Shown in pieces: positions 7,188 through 14,711 of a stretch of DNA of 14,711 nt. The notes below the pieces were generated by a model, which saw only the letters and a program-made list of their open reading frames with translations, searched no databases and was not told where the DNA came from. The stretch comes from an uncultured Altererythrobacter sp. (GTDB lineage Bacteria; Pseudomonadota; Alphaproteobacteria; Sphingomonadales; Sphingomonadaceae), in NCBI GenBank assembly GCA_937950385.1, contig CALFEA010000137.1, forward strand, positions 1-14,711, written 5' to 3'. Position 1 is the stretch's first letter; each line of letters begins with the position of its first letter. A program made the position numbers and the translations under genes.

Positions 7188-9281
7188 TCACTTTATTTCA
7201 GTGACTTCTTTACCCTCTGGGCTGGTGAAGGCAAAGCTGTCGATGCCCTTTTCCTTCAATGCCGTGACCAAGGCTTGTGCAGCCTTTGACGAGGCAACAG
7301 GTCCAGCCACTAAGCGATTGGTTTCGCCCCATTCAGCGGTATATCCAGAGTAATCTTCCAGCAGATCACCTGCTTTTCGCGCGATCCGGCGATAGTCAAA
7401 TTTCAGCGCAGACCGATCCTTGCCTGTCGCGATTTGCACCCAATAACGCTTGGGATTGGCGGGTTCAGCCGGTTTTGATTCGGCCTCAGGCTTAACTTCA
7501 GGCTCAGGCGCTTCTTCAACTTCGCGTTTCACGGTGATCGCGGAGATATCGACCGCCCCTGCTGCCGGTGCAACCGATGTGCGTCCCTCGCTCGCGAAAT
7601 CAGCAAAGGCATCGGCAACGCGTTTGCGCGGTTCTGGGACGGTTTGAACAATGGGTGTTGTGGCTTGGCTAGCCGCTGTTTGCGGTTCTGCTGGTAGGAT
7701 AGAAGCTGGCACCGCTGAAGCGCTGGTCGTGGCCGCTGCAAGCTGAGGGCTTGATGTGGCCGGGCTTGACAGCGTTTGGGCCTGCGGACTGCGAACCTTA
7801 TCGATAGTTTCCGACAATCTGCTCAAATCAAACGACGTCGCACTGGGCGCGGGCTTGGGAATGGCCAATGCGCCGTCTGCGCCAGTCGGCGCGATTACAT
7901 TGGCGCTTTCAGCAATTGCCCCTTCATTTGAAGCAATTTGTGCTGTGCTAGCGGACAGAGCAGGCGCCTCTTCAACTTGCTGCTCAACCGGATTGGAGAC
8001 AAAAGTCGTGATTGATGGCGTGGCGGCGGCGGGCTGTGTCGCGGCAGCCAGGCTCGCACTTGGAGCGGCGGCACTTAAAGTGGCGGCATTTGAAGCGACC
8101 GTGCTCGGCGTGGCGTCAGCTGCCATCGCGGTTGCAGGCGCCACAGGATCGAGCGCAGCTTCTGCAATTGCAGGCAGTTCGCCCGTGCTCTGACCGGAAT
8201 TCGTAGATCGGCCCGGACTGCTCGTTGCAGCAACCGACGGCGCGGCCGGTGCCGCAATTGCGGGCGCAGCAGCAGGCGCAACTGAAGCAGTAGTCGCGGC
8301 AGTAGAAGGGCTCGCGGCTGCAGCAAGACTGCTGCCAGCCCCCGTTCTATCTGGACGCCGCCTGCGCGGATCTGTGGTCGCTCTGCCCAACGGCGTGCCT
8401 TGCGGAGCAAGCCGAGTGTCTGCGCCTGCAACCGAGGTCGAGCCGGAATATTGAGCGATCCTAGGATCATCACGGCCAATTTCCGCAGCCTTGGGGAAAA
8501 TACCAAGGTTCGCCGCTGCCGCCTGCTGCGACTTCGTCAAACGCGGCATAAATTCAAAATAGGGTGCCATTCGCGAAGCCAAATCGCGCGGCATAACCGC
8601 ATCTGCAATGGCATTGGCCTCGCCAACCTCACCCAAAATCGCCAAGCCGAACGCACGCGCGCGGAATGCTGCGAAATCGCGCTGCGCCACAAGCGGCTTC
8701 AGGATGATTTCAAAGTCTTCTTTATTGCCAGCAATGGCATGGCTGATCGCAAGACGCCGCTGCACTTGCGATCCGGCCCCGCGCTGCATCGCCACCAAAT
8801 AGCTCGCCTGCGCCTCTGCATTATTGCCGACCAAATCAAACGCAAGCCCGCGTTCAGCCGCGACAGCATCCGATGATGCACCGGCTGCCTCAGCCTCAGA
8901 GAATAAACGCAAAGCTTCGATCGGGCGATCAGAACGCAAAAAGACCGCAGCAATACCCATTTTAACAGCGGGGTCATTGGGTGAAAGATCTTGCGCACGG
9001 CCAAAAAAGCCCATCGCAGCTTCTAAATCACCAAGAGCAAGTGCCGCTTTGCCTGCATCCGTCAGCGCCGAAAGATTGCGCGAATTGCGCGAAAGCCTGC
9101 GCAAAGCGGTGTTTAAACGCGCCTCATCGGCAGACGGCAGCGGCTGCACAATTTCGCGCGAGACCGAGCTCTCACTACGCGCTGAGTTTTGCGCAAACGC
9201 TGGAGCCGCAGCAAGCATGCCGAGCGCCGCTGTGCCCAATACGCCTGCAATCAATGCATTATGGGAGATCTGCCGTTTCAT
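7188..9281 (-). CDS. Secreted TPR and SPOR domain protein next to ftsZ
   Basis: The 697-aa protein is predicted to be periplasmic. It has a Sec signal peptide (1-30, cleavage after AFA), then a helical TPR-type region about 50-245 (for example DAGKAALALGDLEAAMGFFG, 75-94, and the next repeat through 130). A long Ala/Ser/Pro/Thr-rich, probably disordered segment covers about 285-550. A Glu/Pro-rich stretch (588-610) leads to a C-terminal SPOR domain about 611-690 (KRYWVQIATG... LVAGPVASSKAAQALVTALKEKG). SPOR domains bind denuded glycan strands at division septa, so a role in septal peptidoglycan remodelling or as a division-site scaffold is inferred, supported by its place 105 bp after ftsZ on the same strand. 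ATG 9281 is chosen over the adjacent GTG 9284 for spacing to AGG at 9292-9290; both are possible. Confidence 0.88.
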   Translation of the reverse strand: MKRQISHNALIAGVLGTAALGMLAAAPAFAQNSARSESSVSREIVQPLPSADEARLNTALRRLSRNSRNLSALTDAGKAALALGDLEAAMGFFGRAQDLSPNDPAVKMGIAAVFLRSDRPIEALRLFSEAEAAGASSDAVAAERGLAFDLVGNNAEAQASYLVAMQRGAGSQVQRRLAISHAIAGNKEDFEIILKPLVAQRDFAAFRARAFGLAILGEVGEANAIADAVMPRDLASRMAPYFEFMPRLTKSQQAAAANLGIFPKAAEIGRDDPRIAQYSGSTSVAGADTRLAPQGTPLGRATTDPRRRRPDRTGAGSSLAAAASPSTAATTASVAPAAAPAIAAPAAPSVAATSSPGRSTNSGQSTGELPAIAEAALDPVAPATAMAADATPSTVASNAATLSAAAPSASLAAATQPAAATPSITTFVSNPVEQQVEEAPALSASTAQIASNEGAIAESANVIAPTGADGALAIPKPAPSATSFDLSRLSETIDKVRSPQAQTLSSPATSSPQLAAATTSASAVPASILPAEPQTAASQATTPIVQTVPEPRKRVADAFADFASEGRTSVAPAAGAVDISAITVKREVEEAPEPEVKPEAESKPAEPANPKRYWVQIATGKDRSALKFDYRRIARKAGDLLEDYSGYTAEWGETNRLVAGPVASSKAAQALVTALKEKGIDSFAFTSPEGKEVTEIK

Positions 9282-9360
9282 CACTGACGCCTACCTAACC
9301 TGCAAAACGCAAAGCACTAGTGCCCGCCATATGAATGCACGGCGAATGGAGCGAAAATGC

Positions 9361-9371
9361 GGGCAAAGCCC
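9361..9371 (-). terminator. Weak candidate terminator after ftsZ
   Basis: A short GC stem GGGC-TTT-GCCC on the minus strand is followed by GCATTTTCGC, about 15 bases after the ftsZ stop. The stem is only four pairs and the T-run is interrupted, so read-through into the TPR-SPOR gene is likely. Confidence 0.2.
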
Positions 9372-9386
9372 AGTTGCGTACCAATA

Positions 9387-11117
9387 TTATTGGTTGTTTT
9401 GACGCCCAAGGAAGCGCGGAATGCTGAGTGATGAGCCTTCGCCCTCATCGTCATCGCCGTCTTCATCATCACTATCGGATTTATCATCCTTGCCCGAACC
9501 GCGCGACAGATTGGCCATGCGTTCAAACAAAGTGCTACCGCCGGCTGCTGCACCGCCCGCTGCCGCGCCGCCAGCCGTGCCCGCTTGCGCAGGCGCTGCG
9601 GGAGCAGGTGCGGGTTGCGCAGCAGGAGCCGGAGCCGGTTCAGCCGCAGTTTCGGCCGGATCAGGCTCATCTTCAGCAGTTTTCACACCGCCCAAAAGCC
9701 CGCGCCGCCGTCCACTGATCTTTGGCTGAACGGCCGCATCATCTTCGTCTTCTGCGGCCTCATCTTCGTTGATGGCCTCACCTGAAGTCAGTTCAAACGC
9801 ATCATCTTGTGATGCATCGCCATCATCTTCAGCATCACGAAGCCCCGCCAATGGATCAACGATCGCATCAACATCATCGTCTTCGCCATCAGCGCCGTCA
9901 CCAGCCTGCAAACCGCTCAAATCAAGCGGAGCTGCAGCGGGGATATCCTCATCATCGGAACCATCAAAGTCCGTATCGCCAAAGGTGCTTTCGGCCGCAT
10001 CAGTGCTATCTGCATCAAGGGAGCCTGACAGTTCAAGCGGATCAGCGGCCGCGCCATCATCACCGTCAGAAAAGCCGATTACGGGCTTCTTGGGTGCGCG
10101 GTTGCTGGAAAGTGAAACTGGCGCCGCATCATTGCCAACCGAGCCTTCTGCGCCAGGCTCAATACCTGTTGCCACAACCGAAACGCGAATTTTGCCATCG
10201 AGATCGGGGTTAAACGCCGAGCCCCAAATGATGTTCGCATCTTCGTCGACCAGCTCGCGAATATGATTCGCTGCCTCGTCCACTTCGAGCAATTTCATAT
10301 CTTCGCCGCCGATGATCGAGATGATCACCCCTTTGGCGCCCTGCATCGAAACACCGTCGAGCAATGGGTTGGCAATTGCGAGCTCGGCTGCATCCAATGC
10401 GCGGGTCTCGCCCTCGGCCTGACCTGTGCCCATCATCGCTTTGCCCATTTCGCTCATCACAGAGCGTACATCGGCAAAATCGAGATTGATGAGGCCCGGC
10501 ATCACCATCAAATCCGTGATCGAACGAACACCTTGCTGCAGCACTTCGTCGGCCAGCTGGAAGGCTTCTTTGAAAGTGGTCTCAGGCTTGGCAACCAAGA
10601 ACAGGTTCTGGTTGGGAATGACAATTAGCGTGTCGACATGCTTTTGCAGCTCATCAATTCCGGCCTCGGCCGCACGCATCCGGCGTGTGCCTTCGAACAG
10701 GAACGGCTTGGTCACAACGCCAACGGTCAGAACGCCGCGTGCACGGGCCGCCTCTGCGATAACCGGTGCAGCGCCAGTGCCTGTGCCGCCGCCCATACCA
10801 GCTGCGATAAAGACCATGTTGACGCCGTCGAGAGCGTCTTCCAATTCCTTGACGGTTTCTTCAGCTGCTGCGCGCCCAACCTCTGGACGAGCCCCTGCCC
10901 CCAGACCGCCGGTGATATCTGGGCCAAGCTGGATCCGCTTTTCCGCGAGCGAAGTGCTCAGCGCCTGCGCATCCGTGTTTGCCGCGATGAAATCAACGCC
11001 TTCGATTTCGGACTCGATCATATTCGCAATGGCGTTGCCGCCCGCGCCGCCAATACCGATGACTGTGATTTTAGGGCGCAGATCGTCAGTCGATGCGGGT
11101 CCAATATTGATGCTCAT
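9387..11117 (-). CDS. ftsZ: Cell division GTPase FtsZ with long acidic linker
   Basis: FtsZ is the tubulin homologue that polymerises with GTP into the Z ring at mid-cell. The 576-aa protein has the GTPase domain at about 14-320: [10 protein letters not shown] 20-29, NTDAQAL 47-53, the tubulin signature GGGTGTG 109-115, and the T7 catalytic loop [11 protein letters not shown] 211-221. The linker, about 330-560, is far longer than in E. coli FtsZ (383 aa in total), as is usual in alphaproteobacteria. It is strongly acidic, carries an Ala/Pro/Gly-rich part (490-527) and a short conserved-looking helix [13 protein letters not shown] (528-540). The extreme C-terminus, SIPRFLGRQ (565-573), is the peptide that binds FtsA and other partners. 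Start: GGAGG nine bases before the ATG at 11117. It is the last fts gene of the cluster and is followed by the TPR-SPOR gene. Confidence 0.98.
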   Translation of the reverse strand: MSINIGPASTDDLRPKITVIGIGGAGGNAIANMIESEIEGVDFIAANTDAQALSTSLAEKRIQLGPDITGGLGAGARPEVGRAAAEETVKELEDALDGVNMVFIAAGMGGGTGTGAAPVIAEAARARGVLTVGVVTKPFLFEGTRRMRAAEAGIDELQKHVDTLIVIPNQNLFLVAKPETTFKEAFQLADEVLQQGVRSITDLMVMPGLINLDFADVRSVMSEMGKAMMGTGQAEGETRALDAAELAIANPLLDGVSMQGAKGVIISIIGGEDMKLLEVDEAANHIRELVDEDANIIWGSAFNPDLDGKIRVSVVATGIEPGAEGSVGNDAAPVSLSSNRAPKKPVIGFSDGDDGAAADPLELSGSLDADSTDAAESTFGDTDFDGSDDEDIPAAAPLDLSGLQAGDGADGEDDDVDAIVDPLAGLRDAEDDGDASQDDAFELTSGEAINEDEAAEDEDDAAVQPKISGRRRGLLGGVKTAEDEPDPAETAAEPAPAPAAQPAPAPAAPAQAGTAGGAAAGGAAAGGSTLFERMANLSRGSGKDDKSDSDDEDGDDDEGEGSSLSIPRFLGRQNNQ

Positions 11118-11149
11118 TACCTATGTCCTCCGGCGCGGTTGAACCCGCT

Positions 11150-11178
11150 ATATTCCGATATGATTAACTGTGACACAA
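11150..11178 (-). promoter_or_regulatory. Candidate ftsZ promoter
   Basis: TTGTGT (11178-11173) and GAATAT (11155-11150) are separated by 17 bases in the 151-bp ftsA-ftsZ gap, and would start transcription about 25 bases before the ftsZ ATG. A DnaA box and a dyad lie just upstream. Match judged by eye. Confidence 0.4.
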
Positions 11179-11193
11179 AGGCCATGCTCCGTA

Positions 11194-11218
11194 GATAGGG
11201 GGTAACCCCTTATCCACA
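11194..11218 (+). promoter_or_regulatory. Consensus DnaA box overlapping a dyad upstream of ftsZ
   Basis: TTATCCACA at 11210-11218 (plus strand) is a perfect match to the high-affinity DnaA box. It overlaps an inverted repeat (11194-11202 with 11206-11214, one non-Watson-Crick position, loop TAA). DnaA acts as a transcription factor for ftsZ in Caulobacter, so a link between replication initiation and ftsZ expression is plausible here. A single 9-bp match can occur by chance. Confidence 0.45.
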
Positions 11219-11268
11219 GTGGCTTTTGCTTGAAATTTAAGCCTTTTGCGGCTTTTGAGGCTGTCATA

Positions 11269-12570
11269 TCAGAAATACTCTTTGAGAGCTCTGAACAAAC
11301 GCCCCACTGTTTGCGACTTATTGTAACGATTTGTTACGGTTGAATTTGAGCGGATCGCCCGAATATCAATCGGATCATCAGAGGCATAGAGGCACAGCCC
11401 GGCCAATGTTGCAAAGCCTGGCGAGGAATGCGCCTCCGGCAGACCTTTCAGCGTTGGCGGACGGCCTATGCGCACTGGCATGCCGAGCGCGCCTTGCGTG
11501 AAATCAGCAAGACCGTCTAGCTCGGCTCCGCCGCCCGTCAGCACCACTTGTCCGCCGGTTGCCCCGCTAAAGCCCATGCCTTTCAATGCGCGGCCAATCT
11601 CATCGGTAAGCGCAGAGGTTTGCTGCGTGACGACAGAGACAAGTTCAGCGCGCGCAATGCGGTTTTTCTCATCCGCGCCGCGAGCATGCGGCCCTGCGCT
11701 ATCGCTTAATTCTTCATTGGGGCCATTTACGGGGATCATCTCGCGGTGATCACTGGGCGAAGCTATCGCAGAACCCGACACGCATTTCAGCCGCTCTGCT
11801 TGAAAACGCCGAATGCCGAAAGTGCTGGCAATTGCATCGGTAATGTCGCCTGATCCCATGGGAACTGCGACCAGACCCAGCAACATGCCGCCTGCATAAA
11901 CGCCAATATTGGTAACATCGCCGCCAATCTCTACCAGCGCGACGCCCAAATCGCGTTCCTCTTGGCTGAGGCAAGCATGCCCCGCGGCCAGCGGCGTTGC
12001 CACCACCGCCTCCACATCCAAATGCGCGTTTTGCACGGCTTCGGTGAGATTGCGCACTGGCGCGCCATCGGCCAGCATGACGTGAATATCAACACCGAGC
12101 CTTTCGGCATGCAGCCCCTTGGGATTGGCGACGCCATGCGCCCCGTCGAGCGTGTAATGCGCAGGCTGGGCATGCAGCACCATGCGGCCATCAGGCTGGA
12201 TCGTTTCTCGGGCAGAGACAAGCAATTGCTCAATATCCTCTTCCTCGATCCGGCGGCCGCCTATTTCAATTTCAACCTTGGACACTTGGCTGCGCAGACC
12301 CGCGCCAGAGCAACCAATCCACACGCCTTGCACATTCACACTGGCGTTTTTCTCAGCCCGCTCCACCGCGTCGCGAATGGCATAAGTCGCTGCAGGCATA
12401 TCAGTGATATAGCCGCGCTTAATCCCTTGGCTGGCGCGGTGGCCAGAGCCCAACACTTGCAATTGACCGCCCTCTGTCAGGCCCATGATCATCGCAGATA
12501 TGCGAAAAGAACCCGCATTCACGGCGGCAAAAACTTTGCTGAGACGGTCGGCTGGTTTACCGCTAGCCAT
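11269..12570 (-). CDS. ftsA: Cell division actin-like protein FtsA
   Basis: FtsA is the actin-like protein that tethers FtsZ filaments to the inner membrane and recruits later division proteins. The 433-aa protein shows the family layout: N-terminal phosphate-1 region (15-23, AAVNAGSFR), the 1C domain about 85-165, phosphate-2 region (211-220, ALVEIGGDVT), adenosine motif VLTGGGAEL (343-351), and the C-terminal amphipathic helix TVGRLFRALKEYF (421-433) for membrane binding. Both phosphate motifs depart from the usual pattern: E. coli has LEIGT and VDIGGGTMDI. This may be typical of the lineage. The ATG overlaps the ftsQ stop as TAATG, so translation is probably coupled. A 151-bp gap separates it from ftsZ. 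Confidence 0.96.
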   Translation of the reverse strand: MASGKPADRLSKVFAAVNAGSFRISAMIMGLTEGGQLQVLGSGHRASQGIKRGYITDMPAATYAIRDAVERAEKNASVNVQGVWIGCSGAGLRSQVSKVEIEIGGRRIEEEDIEQLLVSARETIQPDGRMVLHAQPAHYTLDGAHGVANPKGLHAERLGVDIHVMLADGAPVRNLTEAVQNAHLDVEAVVATPLAAGHACLSQEERDLGVALVEIGGDVTNIGVYAGGMLLGLVAVPMGSGDITDAIASTFGIRRFQAERLKCVSGSAIASPSDHREMIPVNGPNEELSDSAGPHARGADEKNRIARAELVSVVTQQTSALTDEIGRALKGMGFSGATGGQVVLTGGGAELDGLADFTQGALGMPVRIGRPPTLKGLPEAHSSPGFATLAGLCLYASDDPIDIRAIRSNSTVTNRYNKSQTVGRLFRALKEYF

Positions 12571-13481
12571 TATTTGCTTCCATCCTGATTGAGCACTTTA
12601 TCCGCGCGCCCAGGTATCCGCATATAGACACGCGGAGGCGCACGCATATCAAAGGTTGCGACTTTTCCGCCGAGCAGACGGTTCTGTCCGTCGAGCCGTG
12701 CAAAACTAACGAGAGCCTTAGCCGAAGCATCGGCCCCTTGCGGCAGGGCGAGCACTTGGCCCGATTTGAAAAGCAAATTCCAACGCCGATTGCCGACCCA
12801 TTCCGCGCCCTTGATCTGCGGCTGCAAGGCGGGTGCTGCGGCCATTAATCGGTCGAGCCCGCCAACAACGCGGCTGGCACCGGCACCGGATATGACCAGC
12901 ATATTCGCAGCGGCTTGCTCGGAGATAGGCTCAAGCTCAACCCCTTCTGCATCGATCAACATCAGCCGGTCGGGCCTTTTCAGAACGGCATGGGGCACGC
13001 GCTCCACAATATCGATGGCGATCGTTTGCGGAAGCTGGGTGGAGACACGGGCATCCTTCACCCATGACAATGCGAGAAGGCGCGTGCGAATTTCATGCAG
13101 GTCCACCAGCGGCATTGGCGTTGCGGCATTGCGCTCTTTCCAGACCGTATCGTAAACCTTCTGATCATTCATCCTGTTTGCGCCGCTGACGCGAACGCGG
13201 CGGACTTCAAACCCTGCATCAGAGGCCAGCCCTGCGACCTGTGCCTGCGCCATGGCGGGAATGCCCGCTAGGCTGGCGATGAACCATGCAAGCGCAACCG
13301 CGCCGCCCAAAATAATCGCCAAGAAAATCCGGTGCAATTGCTCCTCGGTAAAGGGAAGCAAGGCCATTGCGCCATCGAAGAAACCTGATGTCTTGGCCTT
13401 AGCGCGGCGCGCTGTTTTGGCGCGGCTATTGGCTTTTGCTGCGCGCCGAACGCCTTTGCCGCTGCGTTTAATTTGAGCCAT
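12570..13481 (-). CDS. ftsQ: Cell division protein FtsQ
   Basis: FtsQ is a bitopic inner-membrane protein of the divisome that forms the FtsQBL complex and gates septal synthesis. The 303-aa protein has a strongly basic cytoplasmic N-terminus (1-30), one membrane segment about 52-75, a POTRA domain about 91-160 (FEVRRVRVSGANRM... IVERVPHAV at 158-166), and a C-terminal beta domain up to about 290. The ATG at 13481 is chosen because GGAGG lies five bases upstream and it gives a normal FtsQ N-terminus; an upstream in-frame start at 13529 would lie further inside ddl. The gene overlaps ddl by 14 bp and its TAA overlaps the ftsA ATG by one base, so it is embedded in a coupled operon. Confidence 0.95.
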   Translation of the reverse strand: MAQIKRSGKGVRRAAKANSRAKTARRAKAKTSGFFDGAMALLPFTEEQLHRIFLAIILGGAVALAWFIASLAGIPAMAQAQVAGLASDAGFEVRRVRVSGANRMNDQKVYDTVWKERNAATPMPLVDLHEIRTRLLALSWVKDARVSTQLPQTIAIDIVERVPHAVLKRPDRLMLIDAEGVELEPISEQAAANMLVISGAGASRVVGGLDRLMAAAPALQPQIKGAEWVGNRRWNLLFKSGQVLALPQGADASAKALVSFARLDGQNRLLGGKVATFDMRAPPRVYMRIPGRADKVLNQDGSK

Positions 13482-14442
13482 TCTTGCCTCCATCAAACCG
13501 GCGCAGCGCGTCTGCGATAATCGCCTCAACCAAAGATGGGTAATCCATACCCTTTTGCGCCGCCTGCTCCGGCACGAGCGAAAGCGGCGTCATGCCCGGC
13601 TGCGTATTGGTTTCCAGCACGAAAAGCCCGGCTTGGCCCTGCTCATCATCCCAGCGGTAATCGGTCCGGCTCGTGCCTTTACAACCCAATATCTGATGCG
13701 CGCGAATGGCATAGGCCTCGCACAGAGCGGCAATTTCTGTGGGGATGTCAGCGGGACAGATATGGTCTGTCATCCCGTCTGTATATTTGTTCTCATAATC
13801 GTAAAAACCGTTCTTCACGATTAGCTCGGTAACGCCCATGGCTTGCGGCCCATCGGCGGTATCCAAAACAGCCGTGGTCATTTCGCGTCCCTTGATAAAG
13901 GGTTCTGCGAGCAATTCAGAAAATTCCAGCCATGGCCCCTTTGCAGTGCGCGCAATCGGATTGCCATAATTGCTCTCATCAGTGACGATAGCAACACCAA
14001 CCGATGATCCCTCATTCACAGGTTTGAGCACATAAGGGCGCGGCAAAGGATCACCTTCATGCAATTCTTCGCTGGTCACAATGCGCCCGCCGGGCATGGG
14101 AATACCCGCTGGTACTAGCGCCTGCTTGGTCAGTTCTTTGTCGATCGCAATGACAGAGGTCGCAAGACCGGAATGGGTATAGGGAATACCCATTAGATCG
14201 AGCATGCCCTGCACTGTGCCATCTTCGCCCGGCACGCCGTGTAGCGCGTTGAACACAACATCGGGCTTTGCCTCAGCAATCCGCAAAGCGACATCACGGT
14301 CCATATCAATCCGCGTGACTTTGTGACCCTTGCTTTCAAGCGCATCAGCAACGCCATTTCCCGACATGAGTGAGACTTCGCGCTCATTCGCCCAGCCGCC
14401 CATCAGGACGGCAATGTGAAGATTTTCTGGAAGCTCGCTCAT
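13468..14442 (-). CDS. ddl: D-alanine--D-alanine ligase
   Basis: Ddl joins two D-alanines with ATP to give the dipeptide used in peptidoglycan precursors, in the cytoplasm. The 324-aa ATP-grasp enzyme has [12 protein letters not shown] (14-25, with the family's EREVSL), [13 protein letters not shown] (67-79), the ATP-site strand [11 protein letters not shown] (140-150), EPFIKGRE (180-187), YDYENKY (214-220) and the metal-binding ETNTQPGMT (277-285). The tyrosine-bearing loop (YDYENKY) supports D-Ala-D-Ala rather than D-Ala-D-Lac specificity. The ATG at 14442 is preferred over one at 14469 because it makes an ATGA overlap with the murB stop and has AGGG upstream. It overlaps ftsQ by 14 bp at its 3' end. 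Confidence 0.97.
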   Translation of the reverse strand: MSELPENLHIAVLMGGWANEREVSLMSGNGVADALESKGHKVTRIDMDRDVALRIAEAKPDVVFNALHGVPGEDGTVQGMLDLMGIPYTHSGLATSVIAIDKELTKQALVPAGIPMPGGRIVTSEELHEGDPLPRPYVLKPVNEGSSVGVAIVTDESNYGNPIARTAKGPWLEFSELLAEPFIKGREMTTAVLDTADGPQAMGVTELIVKNGFYDYENKYTDGMTDHICPADIPTEIAALCEAYAIRAHQILGCKGTSRTDYRWDDEQGQAGLFVLETNTQPGMTPLSLVPEQAAQKGMDYPSLVEAIIADALRRFDGGKNGSN

Positions 14443-14711
14443 TTGCGCCCTACCCGCTGAATTTCCCATTCCAGCTCTACGCCGGATTTTGCTTTCACTC
14501 GCTTGCGCACTTCTTCGCCTAGGCCCTCAATATCGGCGCTGGTCGCGCCGCCTGTGTTGATCATGAAATTGGTGTGTTTTTCGCTGACTTGCGCGCCGCC
14601 AATGGTCAGCCCGCGGCATCCTGCCTCATCGACCAATTGCCAAGCCTTGCCGCCATCTGGGTTTTTGAAAGTCGAACCGCCAGTTTTACTCCGCAATGGC
14701 TGAGAGGCCTC
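14439..14711 (-). CDS. murB: UDP-N-acetylenolpyruvoylglucosamine reductase MurB, C-terminal part (cut by window edge)
   Basis: MurB is a flavoenzyme that reduces UDP-GlcNAc-enolpyruvate to UDP-MurNAc. The last 90 residues are in the window; the FAD-binding domain lies beyond the right edge. The C-terminal domain is clear: [12 protein letters not shown] (window residues 7-18), with the serine that acts as proton donor, WQLVDEAG, the [16 protein letters not shown] segment with the second catalytic acid, and the final helix and strand ([19 protein letters not shown]). The SEKH and GGSTFKNP pattern fits the shorter MurB type found in alphaproteobacteria. Its TGA overlaps the ddl ATG as ATGA. Confidence 0.96.
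   Translation of the reverse strand, partial: EASQPLRSKTGGSTFKNPDGGKAWQLVDEAGCRGLTIGGAQVSEKHTNFMINTGGATSADIEGLGEEVRKRVKAKSGVELEWEIQRVGRK

Noticed and set aside
9314..9323. GCACTAGTGC palindrome upstream of the TPR-SPOR gene
   Set aside because: A ten-base palindrome can occur by chance in this length, and nothing else marks it as an operator.
9769..11142. Plus-strand open frames opposite ftsZ (Ser/Pro-rich translations)
   Set aside because: They are mirror frames of the ftsZ coding sequence and of its Asp/Glu-rich linker; no ribosome-binding sites or recognisable domains.
11226..11262. AAGCC/GGCTT hairpin just after ftsA as a terminator
   Set aside because: Five-pair stem followed by AAATTTC rather than a T-run; read-through from ftsA to ftsZ is likely.

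Overview
The window is a compact, moderately GC-rich stretch of bacterial chromosome. Every gene I can support lies on the minus strand, so transcription runs from high to low coordinates. The gene set and protein features point to an alphaproteobacterium, most likely a sphingomonad or Erythrobacter-like relative. The pointers are an FtsZ with a long acidic linker ending in IPRFLGRQ, murB-ddl-ftsQ-ftsA-ftsZ order, an alphaproteobacterial YbjN, and Ala-rich secreted proteins. The taxonomic placement is inference from protein style, not from a marker search.

Right part (about 9280-14711): the end of a division and cell-wall (dcw) cluster. It holds the murB 3' end, ddl, ftsQ, ftsA and ftsZ. Three of the junctions overlap (ATGA for murB/ddl, 14 bp for ddl/ftsQ, TAATG for ftsQ/ftsA), which indicates translational coupling. 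FtsZ is set apart by a 151-bp spacer holding a consensus DnaA box and a plausible promoter. These genes make D-Ala-D-Ala and UDP-MurNAc for peptidoglycan and build the Z ring. Directly after ftsZ comes a secreted TPR-SPOR protein, which plausibly recognises septal peptidoglycan.

Middle part (about 4700-7190): ybjN and proC (pyrroline-5-carboxylate reductase) look like a two-gene operon. A Bax inhibitor-1 family membrane protein follows, with its own promoter-like element and a convincing hairpin terminator.

Left part (1-4660): a proline-rich lipoprotein of unknown function; a cobalamin riboswitch (B12 box and closing stem visible) controlling a BtuB-like TonB-dependent receptor; then obgE (ribosome-assembly GTPase) and the 5' part of proB (glutamate 5-kinase). 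The obgE start codon lies in a perfect 11-bp inverted repeat whose loop displays the Shine-Dalgarno sequence, the most unusual piece of non-coding structure I found.

I see no mobile elements, CRISPR arrays, tRNA or rRNA genes, and no clearly new multi-gene system. The items most worth following up are the obgE start hairpin, the DnaA box before ftsZ, the lipoprotein of unknown function, the TPR-SPOR protein, and the diverged ATP-site motifs of FtsA.
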